Origin: a virus
IMG/VR virus record: IMGVR_UViG_3300010155_003575
Location: 1 to 21,070 of that record
Strand: one strand, 5' to 3'
Length of the DNA: 21,070 nt
The notes under the pieces are model-generated. The model was not told where the DNA came from. It did no database searches and worked only from the letters and a program-made list of their open reading frames with translations. This document shows positions 12,574 through 20,725 of this stretch, one piece after another (positions within the stretch are counted from its first letter, which is position 1; each line of letters opens with the position of its first letter). Made by a program: the position numbers and the translations under genes.

Positions 12574-13437
12574 TCACTCTTGCTCTAGCCTGTCAAGAGT
12601 TTTTTGTTGTTGTATCGTGTTTGTGTGGGCCACGACGTACCCAAAATCATTGTGCGGTGTTTCGTATATTGCATAAGAAATTTTACGAAAAGCATTTGAA
12701 GGCTTCTTCTTTAGCGCGTCCACAATCTTTCTATGCAATGTGCCCTCCTGGGCCAATCTTTCTTCATTTATACATAAATAATAACATAAATCTCGCTGAA
12801 CGTCAAGCTTAAAAAGCCAATTTTCTTCTAAATTTTTTGTATCGAGGACTCCAATACTTCTAATGCGATTCATCACCGCGGGGCGCGCGACTTGGCCGAT
12901 CTCGGGCTCCGTGTGGGCAAAATAATTCAAATAATGAACTGATGAGAAAATCGAATCATTTATAATATCGTAGTACTTCTTTATTGGTACATTTCCAAGA
13001 ATTTTTTCAATCTCTTGATTAGAAAAAACCGTAATTGACTGAAATAGTCCAGAACGAGCGTATTCCTGTAAAACTCCAAAAGTTATATTTTCCATTGTCC
13101 GGGGGACTCCCGTCAACAGGCCAATATCTGGTTTAATATAAAAAACTTCTATCTTCTTTTCTTTTATTTGTTGTAATATGCCCAACGAATAATTTGAACT
13201 ATACGAAGATCCAATAATAAAAACTTGAACATGGTCCTTCAGATCTTTAAAAAAATTAGATAAATCAGGAATATTGTTTTCATATTCTTCCGGATCTTCA
13301 AATGCTTTGAGCTTAAACTTTCTCGATGTTTTTCTTTTAATGCTGTTGTTCAATAGATATACATCGTACTGCGAGATTTCACCAAACTTCTCGGCAATCG
13401 CGGAGGCTCCATTACCAATGCCCACAATAGATATCAT
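12574..13437 (-). CDS. Putative degenerate FtsZ/tubulin-fold protein in the replication operon
   Basis: This 287-residue protein follows the FtsZ layout without its signatures. ISIVGIGNGASAIAEKF (2-18) resembles the FtsZ first strand and T1 loop. VQVFIIG (70-76) and then SSYSSNYSLGILQQI stand where FtsZ has its strand and GGGTGTG loop. IEVFYIKPD (96-104) matches the next strand (AVVTKPF-like). ARSGLFQSITVFSN (127-140) matches the GI-x-x-L-x-x-x-VDTLIVIPN block, and the helix at about 152-173 matches the DAF-x-x-AD-x-VL helix. The GTP-binding glycine loop and the catalytic NxDxxD (T7) loop are missing, so GTP hydrolysis is unlikely. The C-terminal 110 residues could be the second FtsZ-like domain. 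The start overlaps the polymerase stop as ATGA. A plain Rossmann-fold protein is the main alternative. Confidence 0.5.
   Translation of the reverse strand: MISIVGIGNGASAIAEKFGEISQYDVYLLNNSIKRKTSRKFKLKAFEDPEEYENNIPDLSNFFKDLKDHVQVFIIGSSYSSNYSLGILQQIKEKKIEVFYIKPDIGLLTGVPRTMENITFGVLQEYARSGLFQSITVFSNQEIEKILGNVPIKKYYDIINDSIFSSVHYLNYFAHTEPEIGQVARPAVMNRIRSIGVLDTKNLEENWLFKLDVQRDLCYYLCINEERLAQEGTLHRKIVDALKKKPSNAFRKISYAIYETPHNDFGYVVAHTNTIQQQKTLDRLEQE
12576..12606 (+). terminator. Possible plus-strand terminator-like hairpin
   Basis: On the plus strand ACTCTTG (12576-12582) pairs with CAAGAGT (12594-12600), and six T follow directly. It would stop transcripts running antisense to the replication genes. 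The stem is short, no plus-strand gene is seen, and the same bases encode the C-terminus of the tubulin-like protein, so it may be chance. Confidence 0.25.
12778..12806 (-). promoter_or_regulatory. Sigma70-like promoter inside the tubulin-like gene, upstream of ssb
   Basis: The minus strand has TTGACG (12801-12806), a 17-base spacer and TATTAT (12778-12783); each box matches 5/6. A transcript from here would include the ssb leader hairpin (12545-12565), which fits post-transcriptional control of ssb. Confidence 0.5.
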
Positions 13438-14621
13438 AGCGACATCCTCTCAAGGTCATAATAGTCGTTGCCGGCACTTAAATTTACCATGAAATTGCCT
13501 AGTTTATTTTGTTCAAATGTATCTCTAATCTCAATCACCATATCACGCTCTTCATCAGCAAAGTCTATTACAATCTCGTCATGAACTATGTGTGAAATAA
13601 ATGACTTCTTGCCTTCTAGCATCGCGTCTATTATTGTGGCGCGCTCTAGTACAAGATCGGCGGTGGTGCTTTGAATTAAATAATTGAACGCTCTTCGCTG
13701 ATCGACTTTGATGCTTCTCCCAAATACAGTATAAATGTAACCACCCTTGTAGTATTTGTCAAGTATTTTTTTGCGATCATAATAATTGGTTTTAATAACG
13801 TCTGAGTCTGGGTTGTATAACCATGCGAAGAACATGCTCTTCGCTTCTTCTCGATGGATTTCGGGTTTTTTAAACACGTTATGAATGTTCCATTCGTGAA
13901 TGTCAGTCTCTGGTTGTTCTTGCTCCGAAAGCGCTAGTAACGTGCGCACTTCAGCGCCATTGTAATCTAAAGATAAAAACCAGTCATTATGGGGCTTTAT
14001 TAGCTTTCTTAACTCTTTCTTGAGGGTAAGAATCGGAAAAGAATTTGGTCGAGTTGTTAAACGACCCGTAACCGTCCCAAAAAGATTATAGTCTATATGT
14101 TGAGGGTGATTAAGAATTTTTTTAGCTTCGCGGCGCGTGCCAGTACTTAAAAACAATTTTTTGCTATCTTCGGCATTTATATTAAGATTTTGATATTTGA
14201 TCTTAAACAGCAATTTTTGCATTTTTTCCAAAAACTCATAGTTTTTTGGTTTTTCGTAATTTTCAAAGACGTGCTTAGTAATTTGGTTTTTGATGTCACA
14301 CAATTTTACAAGGAAATCGTGCGGCACTAAATCAAAGAAGCAGTGTTCTCGAAAATTTAATTTTGCTATCTCAAATGATTTTCTATAAGCAACAAACTTT
14401 TTTCTAACTTTTTGCCACTCATCTTTTAAATGATTAGGGCATACCTCATCCAAAGAAAGCCCTCCCGCATAGAGGAAACCATAATCAATCTCTTTATCGC
14501 TTAAAGAGCCTGAGTAGTTCCATGTTTTTGTAAGTTTATGGGCCGGTGGATCAAAATAGAGTGCCCCATCAACATATACACCAAAACATTGATTTTTGTC
14601 ATCAAGTGTTTGAAAAATCAT
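13434..14621 (-). CDS. Compact family-A (PolA-type) DNA polymerase lacking exonuclease domains
   Basis: This 395-residue protein holds a full set of polymerase I catalytic motifs. The TGRLT block near 190 is conserved. Motif A is D219-YNGAEVR, with the glutamate corresponding to E. coli E710. In motif B, R257, K261, F265 and Y269 match E. coli R754, K758, F762 and Y766, but N761 and G763 are replaced. R-x-x-x-N-x-x-x-Q followed by STTAD matches the R841/N845/Q849 region, and motif C is H347-D348-E349. The spacings A to B (38 versus 49) and B to C (86 versus 123) are much shorter than in E. coli, so fingers and tip are trimmed. The first 180 residues are a short thumb-like region. No 3'-5' or 5'-3' exonuclease is fused. 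Rhodothermus phage RM378 is a known case where exonuclease and polymerase parts are separate genes. The start abuts the previous stop (TAAATG). Confidence 0.88.
   Translation of the reverse strand: MIFQTLDDKNQCFGVYVDGALYFDPPAHKLTKTWNYSGSLSDKEIDYGFLYAGGLSLDEVCPNHLKDEWQKVRKKFVAYRKSFEIAKLNFREHCFFDLVPHDFLVKLCDIKNQITKHVFENYEKPKNYEFLEKMQKLLFKIKYQNLNINAEDSKKLFLSTGTRREAKKILNHPQHIDYNLFGTVTGRLTTRPNSFPILTLKKELRKLIKPHNDWFLSLDYNGAEVRTLLALSEQEQPETDIHEWNIHNVFKKPEIHREEAKSMFFAWLYNPDSDVIKTNYYDRKKILDKYYKGGYIYTVFGRSIKVDQRRAFNYLIQSTTADLVLERATIIDAMLEGKKSFISHIVHDEIVIDFADEERDMVIEIRDTFEQNKLGNFMVNLSAGNDYYDLERMSL
13734..13762 (-). promoter_or_regulatory. Weak candidate promoter inside the polymerase gene
   Basis: The minus strand has TTGACA (13757-13762), a 17-base spacer and TACATT (13734-13739, 4/6). 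It would serve the tubulin-like gene and ssb. The weak -10 box makes it doubtful. Confidence 0.3.
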
Positions 14622-15818
14622 TTAGCCAGCCAGAATTCTACGTCTCTCTATAATATAATTTATTGCGCCGCTATAGTCAAGCGTTTTATTGAGAATTTTT
14701 TCAAAAGAATTTAAAGCCTGAATTAAATCCATTTCTGCCAAACTAAGACAATCACTTATTAGGCGGTTTTTCTGACCGTCAGTAAACTGTGACTCCTCTT
14801 CAAAAAATCTGATTCTACAATAAAGTTCCAAAAAATATAAATCGTCATATCTTATAAAATATGATTCTAAATTGTAATTTGTGGGTGTGGTCGTTTTTGC
14901 AATAAAGCCTCCATTTTCACACACTTCATGTTCATATATTCTTAGATCTTTTATGGTGTTGTATAAATCAAGTAAAATATATTTAAATCTGCCGAAATAT
15001 TTTAAATGGGCCTTTTCATAAGCAACATTTAAGATAAGATCGGTTGTATTCATTCTATACTCGCCGGCATACTCCAGCATTGCTGGGCCCGCCAGATCTG
15101 CCACAATTCTCCACGGCATTTTAACATCTACCATGAATCCATAAGAATTGCATGCATTTACAAAAAATTCCCAGTTAGGGCTGGCAATAAATTGTTTGAT
15201 TTTTTCAAAATCATTGTCTGCTTGCAAATCAGCAATCTCTACTGCGAGGCCCGACACATTTATGGGGCAGAAGGTGCTTTTAACAAATGCGGGAAATGTA
15301 AATGGTATTTTTTTGCTAACTGTTTCTAAGGTCGGTATTAAGTTTAAAATAAATTCATCAAAATTTCTAATTTTAGGGTTTGCTCCTTTAAGTGTGCTCG
15401 ATAAACCTGTTTTAACTTCAGCCAAGTGTTCATCGTATAATTTCTTGGGATTTACATAAGCTTTATGTACTTTTAGGCTAGACAAGAAAGTATCCGTCGT
15501 GCTTATTTTACCTGTTAGTGCACACTTATCAAATTGCTGGGAGAGCTTTTCAAATGCATCCACTACAAAATTTAAAGCCGCAAGAGGTTCTTTTGATTCC
15601 GAGGCGGATGAAAAATTTTTTAATTGGGAAGTGGGCCCATATGATAAAACCATTGGTTCAAAATTCCTGGTGACTCGGCCATATAGTTGTTTTTCTGCAA
15701 AATTAAAATCCATCAAATTAGTATATACATAACCGTGGCATGTCGTCAAGTAAACCATTCTTTTATAAAATAGTTCTCGGCTAGTCTCTTCGTTACTTTC
15801 TACATATCCAAATGACAT
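14622..15818 (-). CDS. Conserved-looking phage protein of unknown function (398 aa)
   Basis: The ATG at 15818 follows a full AGGAGGA site 17 bases after the stop of the 1091-aa virion gene. The protein is acidic to neutral, rich in Tyr, Phe and Asn, without signal peptide or membrane helix. A notable segment near residue 225 reads YGFMVDVKMPWRIVADLAGP. From memory, similar G-F-x-x-D-x-x-x-PWR-x-VADL strings occur in uncharacterised proteins of marine myoviruses, but I could not check this. The second half is helical-looking, with many aromatic residues. Its stop directly abuts the polymerase start (TAAATG), so it could pair with the polymerase, yet a tail or virion role is equally likely from the upstream genes. 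I see no nuclease motif (no DEDD-type exonuclease pattern), so it is probably not the missing proofreading subunit. Confidence 0.6.
   Translation of the reverse strand: MSFGYVESNEETSRELFYKRMVYLTTCHGYVYTNLMDFNFAEKQLYGRVTRNFEPMVLSYGPTSQLKNFSSASESKEPLAALNFVVDAFEKLSQQFDKCALTGKISTTDTFLSSLKVHKAYVNPKKLYDEHLAEVKTGLSSTLKGANPKIRNFDEFILNLIPTLETVSKKIPFTFPAFVKSTFCPINVSGLAVEIADLQADNDFEKIKQFIASPNWEFFVNACNSYGFMVDVKMPWRIVADLAGPAMLEYAGEYRMNTTDLILNVAYEKAHLKYFGRFKYILLDLYNTIKDLRIYEHEVCENGGFIAKTTTPTNYNLESYFIRYDDLYFLELYCRIRFFEEESQFTDGQKNRLISDCLSLAEMDLIQALNSFEKILNKTLDYSGAINYIIERRRILAG
14652..14680 (-). promoter_or_regulatory. Sigma70-like promoter upstream of the family-A polymerase gene
   Basis: The minus strand has TTGACT (14675-14680), a 17-base spacer and TATATT (14652-14657); each box matches 5/6. 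It sits in the last codons of the 398-aa gene, with initiation about 25 bases before the polymerase ATG. It is the natural start for the replication operon. Confidence 0.6.
15720..15749 (-). promoter_or_regulatory. Candidate promoter early in the 398-aa gene
   Basis: The minus strand has TTGACG (15744-15749), an 18-base spacer and TATACT (15720-15725); a 16-base spacer gives TATATA instead. It lies about 70 bases inside the coding region and is the first such element after the virion genes, so it may mark the start of the replication transcript. Confidence 0.4.
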
Positions 15819-15835
15819 ATTTTATTGTCCTCCTA

Positions 15836-18800
15836 TTATGGTTTCCCATCTTCTGATAGTTCCTCTATCGCCGGCCGGATCCGCTTTTGCCAGTCATCGC
15901 TTCCAGGGGCCATGTTCGCCACAACCTGGGTCCACCACCGCGCTTTTTCTCCTTGTCGTTTAGATGTTGGGATTGGGGGTTCCTGCCCCTGGGGCTGCGG
16001 GGCAAGGCTGCCTTTTGTTTCTACTTGACATTTTGCGGATTCTGGTCTCTTCCCTACTTTTTCTTGCGATTTCGAAGTGGAGTCAGTGCCGGCTTGGTGG
16101 GTCCATTGAGCCTGAATGACTGTATTTGCTTTGCCGGGCCCGAAGCTGGATTCGGCGCGTTTTACCATATAGTATCCTCCGATACCATATCTGGTTAAAT
16201 CTTGTTCAAGCAACGCAGTAAAGCCTGCAAGTTCGACTGATGCAGTTCCTGCCGCACGGGCCTTGTCGCGGGCCCCTATTATTTCTTTTGATATGCGCTC
16301 TGTTTGTGGTGACCACCCGCGCGGATCTACATAGATGTAGGTTCCAGGAAAAACATTAACGTTTGCATAACAGTCTATACTAACATCATAAACTTCTCTT
16401 AGCTGTTCTAAACCATCATAACCTTCTTGTGCGAATCGAATTTCTTTAAGATATGGCACGTCGGTTCTCGTCATTCTGATATTTTTTACGATACCGCGAT
16501 CTTTTCCAATTGAATAGTGGTGAATGCCGCCTTTTTTATCTTCTTCGAAATTTCCATTCTGTTTTTCTACCGGATTAGCTCGTCCTGCGAAAAAAGTTAG
16601 ATAATTAATTTCATTTTCCGCGCCAGCATCACTAACTGGCTCATGACTAACTCCAGATATATTTAGGAGTGGCCACGGATCTGCAGAATTTGGCGCAATG
16701 AGGCCGAGGTTGTCTAAAGGGAACCTGGAGATGTATGTAGTACCGACGGCCGCTCTTAGGGCTCCGATATATTGAGTAATTATATCGCTTGGATCCTCTT
16801 CCTTTCTTTTATAAGATGTAATGGCTGCTTGGGTCAACAATGTTCTTTGTTTGACGCGACCTTCAAAACAAGTGTCATTATTCAAAAAAGTAGCAATAAA
16901 TTCTTTAAAAAATTGATTTATAAACCTAGGGAGAGGGTAGATAACTGTGGCCTTGTTCAGGGTTTTCTTAGATAACCATTCTATAAAATATTTTACTGAT
17001 ATTGGAATATCCCCCATATTTATAAACCGGCTGTCCGTGGGATCTTGTTGATTAACAATCTCTAGCGGACCCAAGAGAACTCTAAGTTTTTTGAATGCTT
17101 TGAGTTGTTTAGCTATCTCTTTCTTTTCCTTTGCTAAAAGATTGGCATCAATTAATTTAGCAATGGGATCTTTAGCGGCCCCCTGGACAATTTCATTTAA
17201 AATTCTGTCAGCGCTGGCCAATCTTCTATCAATGCTCTCCAAGATAGTGTCGAATAAGTCACTTACATAAAAAAACGATAGATTGTACTTTTTATGTCTG
17301 GGTGCGACGGGTCGAGTACTAAAGGCTCCAACATTTAAAACTCTGTCGAGTTTTCCACCTCTCGGATCGGCCCCTCCCGCCAGGGCCTTCTCAACGGCGG
17401 CTATCGTGTCCTTGGTCGGGGTCGTGCTAGCTTTACTAAACTCTTTTCCAAACGCCGAATATGGGCCATCCATGTTTAAGCTGCGCAATTTAGAAAAGGA
17501 GATATTAACATATCTAAGTCTTTTTTTGCCCATCAATTGCGTTATGATTTCTGCAGCGTCTTCGCGAAGATCGTCTCTTATTTCATCTTTCCATTTTTCT
17601 TTTATGGGTGCTATCGATTCTGGCTTACAGGCCTCACTTAAAGAAGAAATAACTAATTTTCTTTTTAGGTAGCGCCCAAATGTATCTTCATTACCAAAGA
17701 TGCTAAATAATGGATTATCAAAGTGGCTTTCGATGTATGCGAGATATTGTATTTTAAACCTCACCGAACCATCATCTTGTATATCAAAATTATGGATCGT
17801 CGGAGTTAGATTCAAAGTCACAAAGGAATTATAAACCGCTTTTGACAAATCGCTGTTGGATCCACCGGTCCGGGTCGGTGGACTTTGCCAGCCAACAACC
17901 GCCTTAATTCTAAAATTAAGTCGACTCAAATTCTCATATTCTACTGTCCCTTTGGTCGCATCTAATTGTTGCTGTATATTCGCACCGCCTGTCTTGAGCG
18001 CTAAATCCACGTAGCGCCAATCGCCTGGATCCAGGACGCGGCTGCGCGAGCGGAACAGTTCGTCAAAACTAGCAGCATATAATGTGAGACTGGCTTTAAT
18101 GCTTTTCTTAACAGCGAACGGATCGCTTCCTTCATAAGAAAATGTAAAATCATTAATTCCAACTCCGACACCCCTTTTTTGTCTATCCCGCATTGCAAAT
18201 CCGATGTCATTGTGATTCGGATGAGAATCAAAATGAATTTCTTGACTAATCTCATCCCCTTCATCATTTTCGAAAACCTTAAATAATCTAATTTTGGGAA
18301 CAAGTGCTGAGATTTCGTGGGTCTGCAGATTCAAAAGAGTTGATTGAGTGCTATATTGCGTTAATTTGTTCATAAATCCATATGGCTCGCCGTGCACCAT
18401 TAAGCATTTGTTTGTGTTTTCTTCATCTTTCTTCGCGCCGTAATAAGGAAGGCCTTTTCGCTCAACAAGCTCAACATTGTTCGTTTTATAATCATAAAAT
18501 TTAAATATGTGGGCCAACAAGAAACATTGTTCTTTAAAATCCGCGATTGCCACATCTGAAGTATTGGTTCTTGGAGGCCGGGGTGCAGACGTTGCTCCGG
18601 CCGCGGCGTCTGCGTGGGCTTTGGCATATGCTTCTGCTTGTTTCTTAGCTTCGGTCAGGTCGGGATCATGCGTGGCGCCCGGGGCGGCCGCACTGGCGCC
18701 GGCAAGAATCGCAAATACTTCGCCGGAGATTTTTATCGCCTGATGCGAAACATATGCATCCATACCGACCGAGGAAGAACCGTCCCCAAAATTAGATTTG

Positions 18801-19111
18801 AGCGTGGCAAAGTCCATTACTCCCCACGTGCCACCCAGGCTGCCGGCGCGCTTCGGCTCATCTCCTAATATTTCATGATACTTCGACCATATCTGGTTAT
18901 AAAGGCCAATGGTGTTGTTGTCTGTGTCTGAAACCGCCTTTAGTTTGGCGACAGTGTCATAGCCGGGCATAAGGCTACCCGCGTTATTGGCAACTTCTGT
19001 TAATACTTTATCGAGGTAGGTTTCGGCTAATTCTTTACGATATCCACTGGACGCCCCGACATTCCAATCACTTTCGGCCTCGGCAAATCTGACTTCTGTT
19101 CTTTCGGCCAT
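15836..19111 (-). CDS. Large virion protein, baseplate or tail-hub-like (1091 aa)
   Basis: This is the largest gene in the window and very probably encodes a tail or baseplate component. There is no signal peptide or membrane helix. An alanine-rich, low-complexity linker lies at about residues 135-190. The C-terminal part (about 863-933) has a beta-rich block (HHYSIGKDRGIVKNI ... YLKE ... QLREVYDVSIDCYANVNVFPG then YIYVDPRG), and GIGGYYMVKRAESSFGPGK follows near 976. This arrangement resembles hub or late-control-D-like proteins in which a glycine-rich strand ends the domain; that is a judgement from pattern. The last 90 residues are rich in Pro, Gln and charge and may be disordered. The ATG lies 3 bases after the gp53-like stop, with a GGAG site. 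No enzyme motif is seen. The virion role is inferred from size, order and neighbours. Confidence 0.7.
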   Translation of the reverse strand: MAERTEVRFAEAESDWNVGASSGYRKELAETYLDKVLTEVANNAGSLMPGYDTVAKLKAVSDTDNNTIGLYNQIWSKYHEILGDEPKRAGSLGGTWGVMDFATLKSNFGDGSSSVGMDAYVSHQAIKISGEVFAILAGASAAAPGATHDPDLTEAKKQAEAYAKAHADAAAGATSAPRPPRTNTSDVAIADFKEQCFLLAHIFKFYDYKTNNVELVERKGLPYYGAKKDEENTNKCLMVHGEPYGFMNKLTQYSTQSTLLNLQTHEISALVPKIRLFKVFENDEGDEISQEIHFDSHPNHNDIGFAMRDRQKRGVGVGINDFTFSYEGSDPFAVKKSIKASLTLYAASFDELFRSRSRVLDPGDWRYVDLALKTGGANIQQQLDATKGTVEYENLSRLNFRIKAVVGWQSPPTRTGGSNSDLSKAVYNSFVTLNLTPTIHNFDIQDDGSVRFKIQYLAYIESHFDNPLFSIFGNEDTFGRYLKRKLVISSLSEACKPESIAPIKEKWKDEIRDDLREDAAEIITQLMGKKRLRYVNISFSKLRSLNMDGPYSAFGKEFSKASTTPTKDTIAAVEKALAGGADPRGGKLDRVLNVGAFSTRPVAPRHKKYNLSFFYVSDLFDTILESIDRRLASADRILNEIVQGAAKDPIAKLIDANLLAKEKKEIAKQLKAFKKLRVLLGPLEIVNQQDPTDSRFINMGDIPISVKYFIEWLSKKTLNKATVIYPLPRFINQFFKEFIATFLNNDTCFEGRVKQRTLLTQAAITSYKRKEEDPSDIITQYIGALRAAVGTTYISRFPLDNLGLIAPNSADPWPLLNISGVSHEPVSDAGAENEINYLTFFAGRANPVEKQNGNFEEDKKGGIHHYSIGKDRGIVKNIRMTRTDVPYLKEIRFAQEGYDGLEQLREVYDVSIDCYANVNVFPGTYIYVDPRGWSPQTERISKEIIGARDKARAAGTASVELAGFTALLEQDLTRYGIGGYYMVKRAESSFGPGKANTVIQAQWTHQAGTDSTSKSQEKVGKRPESAKCQVETKGSLAPQPQGQEPPIPTSKRQGEKARWWTQVVANMAPGSDDWQKRIRPAIEELSEDGKP

Positions 19112-19114
19112 TTT

Positions 19115-19450
19115 TTAAACTCCGAATGTTCTTAAGATATCTTCAATATTTATTGGGATATCTAAGACATCTCCAGGCTTAACGTGCGCCTCTGTGGGGT
19201 GTCCATTATACCAAGCTATAATCCACCAATATCGTACGTTTCCATAATATTTGGACGCGAGATTATAATATCTATCTCCATACTTCCATATGTGTACGGT
19301 GGTGGACAAAGAGGCGCGATCCGTTATCGTTGGATTTCTTAAAACGGGAGTTGCGAATTGAATTACTCTTTTTACATTTCTCTTTTTTCTCAAGAATTCG
19401 TAATAATCAGCGTCGTTTGATACTATCGATGTTTTTTTATATCTCGGCAT
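19115..19450 (-). CDS. Baseplate wedge protein, T4 gp53/LysM-like
   Basis: This 111-residue protein contains a LysM-like fold at about residues 52-100. W55-K-Y-G-D-R-Y-Y-N-L-A opens it, the YYGN block follows, and W75-W-I-I-A-W-Y-N-G-H precedes V90-K-P-G-D-V-L-D-I-P, the strand that ends LysM repeats. T4 gp53 and related baseplate wedge proteins carry the same W-GD-LA-xYYG-xxxYWW-PGxxLxIP pattern, and LysM adaptors recur in contractile systems. The first 45 residues are basic. It probably sits in the baseplate next to the central hub, consistent with its place between two virion genes. The ribosome site before the ATG at 19450 is weak (GGAACA). Confidence 0.8.
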   Translation of the reverse strand: MPRYKKTSIVSNDADYYEFLRKKRNVKRVIQFATPVLRNPTITDRASLSTTVHIWKYGDRYYNLASKYYGNVRYWWIIAWYNGHPTEAHVKPGDVLDIPINIEDILRTFGV

Positions 19451-19478
19451 TTTTTATTTGTTCCATTTAATTGTTGTT

Positions 19479-20702
19479 CTATTCTAGATCGTAAAGACGT
19501 TTTGCGCGTTGCGCGTAGGATGATCCAATTACGCGGCGGCCGCGTGCCTCGGCCCTCCGACGGCCGCTGTCGTCGCCGATCCTCTGGCCGGCTATCGCAC
19601 TTCCAATATATGGATCTATCCTTTCCCCAGCCCGTTTCTGTTTTGCGGCTTTTTTCATATCTTTCTTAAATCTAGAGGCACCAAACATACCAGAATAACG
19701 AGCCTCTGCGTTGTCGAGGGCCGCCTGCGCCGAATCGCGATCTTTAAAGTGCTCTTGCACCAGCGCATCTTCAACCTCGGCGGCGAAACCCCCTTGGGCG
19801 ATGTACTGCGCAGCGCATTTCACGGCTTCGTCTGAGCCCGGGTCCATGCCATCACAATTGGCCTTCGGGGGGTTCCAAATATCATCAACATCGATTTTAT
19901 GCTCCTCCGTGTGCAGGTCTACTCCATACGGAAAAGTTGGTGTCAAGGCCTCTCCCTCTTCATTCCACCCTATCGGGTGTTCATGTATGGGGGAAAAGTC
20001 AAATGATACGTCAAAATAAGTAGGCAATATTGTGTTGACTCCTTTTTCAATTGCGGATGCGGCGGGGTTTTCTAAATTGTGGTTAATCTGCAGCGAATTG
20101 ATGGTTCCCAATAATCCTGCAGAGGCGCCCAAATCAGACTTATAGTTATTGAAGGATTCTCGGTTAGCATACATATCCACGGCAGGTTCGTCGTTCTTAT
20201 TGGTTCGAATCAAGTTCATCACCTTTAATCTCACCAATGGTGATTGACCCATCAATTGCGCGCTAGCGCCATCATCCAGGTATGTAGGATAAAGAAACTG
20301 CGTCAGTAGTTGTAATCTTCCTAAATTTTCATATGCTTCGCCTTCCGTGGCTCCGGGAACCTTTAGGGCTAACGTTATTTTACGCTCCGTTGATCTAAAT
20401 AATTGAATCGGATCAACACGACCAAACACCGATTCGCGAGACCAATCAGAATTATACGTTTCATTAAATGCGGTTATAAATGCTTTAAAAAACACTTCTT
20501 TTCCAGATGCTTCGTGTCTCACGGAAACGACCATTTGACGGTTATTTGCTAACGCATCAGCAGCATCTATATATGGTGCAATTGGCACCCTTAATTGGCC
20601 GCCTAGGGCCTGACCGGGGGGTCCGCCCTCGGGGGCGCTAGCGTATTTGTCGACATTAAATCTTCTTGTCGGTGAATCATCTGTATCAAAATTGTCTGCC
20701 AT
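19479..20702 (-). CDS. Tail tube/baseplate-associated virion protein (407 aa)
   Basis: The ATG at 20702 follows an AAAGGAAC site. Residues 58-141 form a beta-rich block: MVVSVRHEASGKEVFFKAFI, then W87-S-R-E-S-V-F-G-R-V-D-P-I, then TERKITLALKVPG and a helix leading to LYPTY. W-x-x-E-x-V-x-GR-x-DP-I followed by a T-R-x-I strand is a pattern I associate with tail-tube initiator or hub-adaptor proteins of contractile phages and injection systems; this is recognition by eye only. The middle has a Cys pair (NCDGMDPGSDEAVKCAAQ) and acidic runs. The last 60 residues are strongly basic (RRRAEARGRR), suggesting contact with a nucleic acid or an acidic partner. The next gene encodes the LysM/gp53-like protein, which fits a baseplate-adaptor role. 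Confidence 0.65.
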   Translation of the reverse strand: MADNFDTDDSPTRRFNVDKYASAPEGGPPGQALGGQLRVPIAPYIDAADALANNRQMVVSVRHEASGKEVFFKAFITAFNETYNSDWSRESVFGRVDPIQLFRSTERKITLALKVPGATEGEAYENLGRLQLLTQFLYPTYLDDGASAQLMGQSPLVRLKVMNLIRTNKNDEPAVDMYANRESFNNYKSDLGASAGLLGTINSLQINHNLENPAASAIEKGVNTILPTYFDVSFDFSPIHEHPIGWNEEGEALTPTFPYGVDLHTEEHKIDVDDIWNPPKANCDGMDPGSDEAVKCAAQYIAQGGFAAEVEDALVQEHFKDRDSAQAALDNAEARYSGMFGASRFKKDMKKAAKQKRAGERIDPYIGSAIAGQRIGDDSGRRRAEARGRRVIGSSYAQRAKRLYDLE

Positions 20703-20725
20703 TTTCTTTGTTCCTTTTTATGATG

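Noticed and set aside
12542-12596. TTGACA (12591-12596) paired with TATACT (12542-12547) as an ssb promoter
   Set aside because: The spacer is 43 bases. At the proper distance from TTGACA only CACATT is found, and no fair -35 box lies 16-18 bases before TATACT.
16988-17003. T4-type late promoter TATAAATA on the minus strand in the 1091-aa gene
   Set aside because: It is a single occurrence inside coding sequence, far from any gene start. No such box precedes the other virion genes.
17283-17672. A 129-residue plus-strand reading frame inside the 1091-aa gene
   Set aside because: It is antisense to a long gene and has no recognisable domain. It is a shadow of the minus-strand frame, like the other plus-strand frames in the window.
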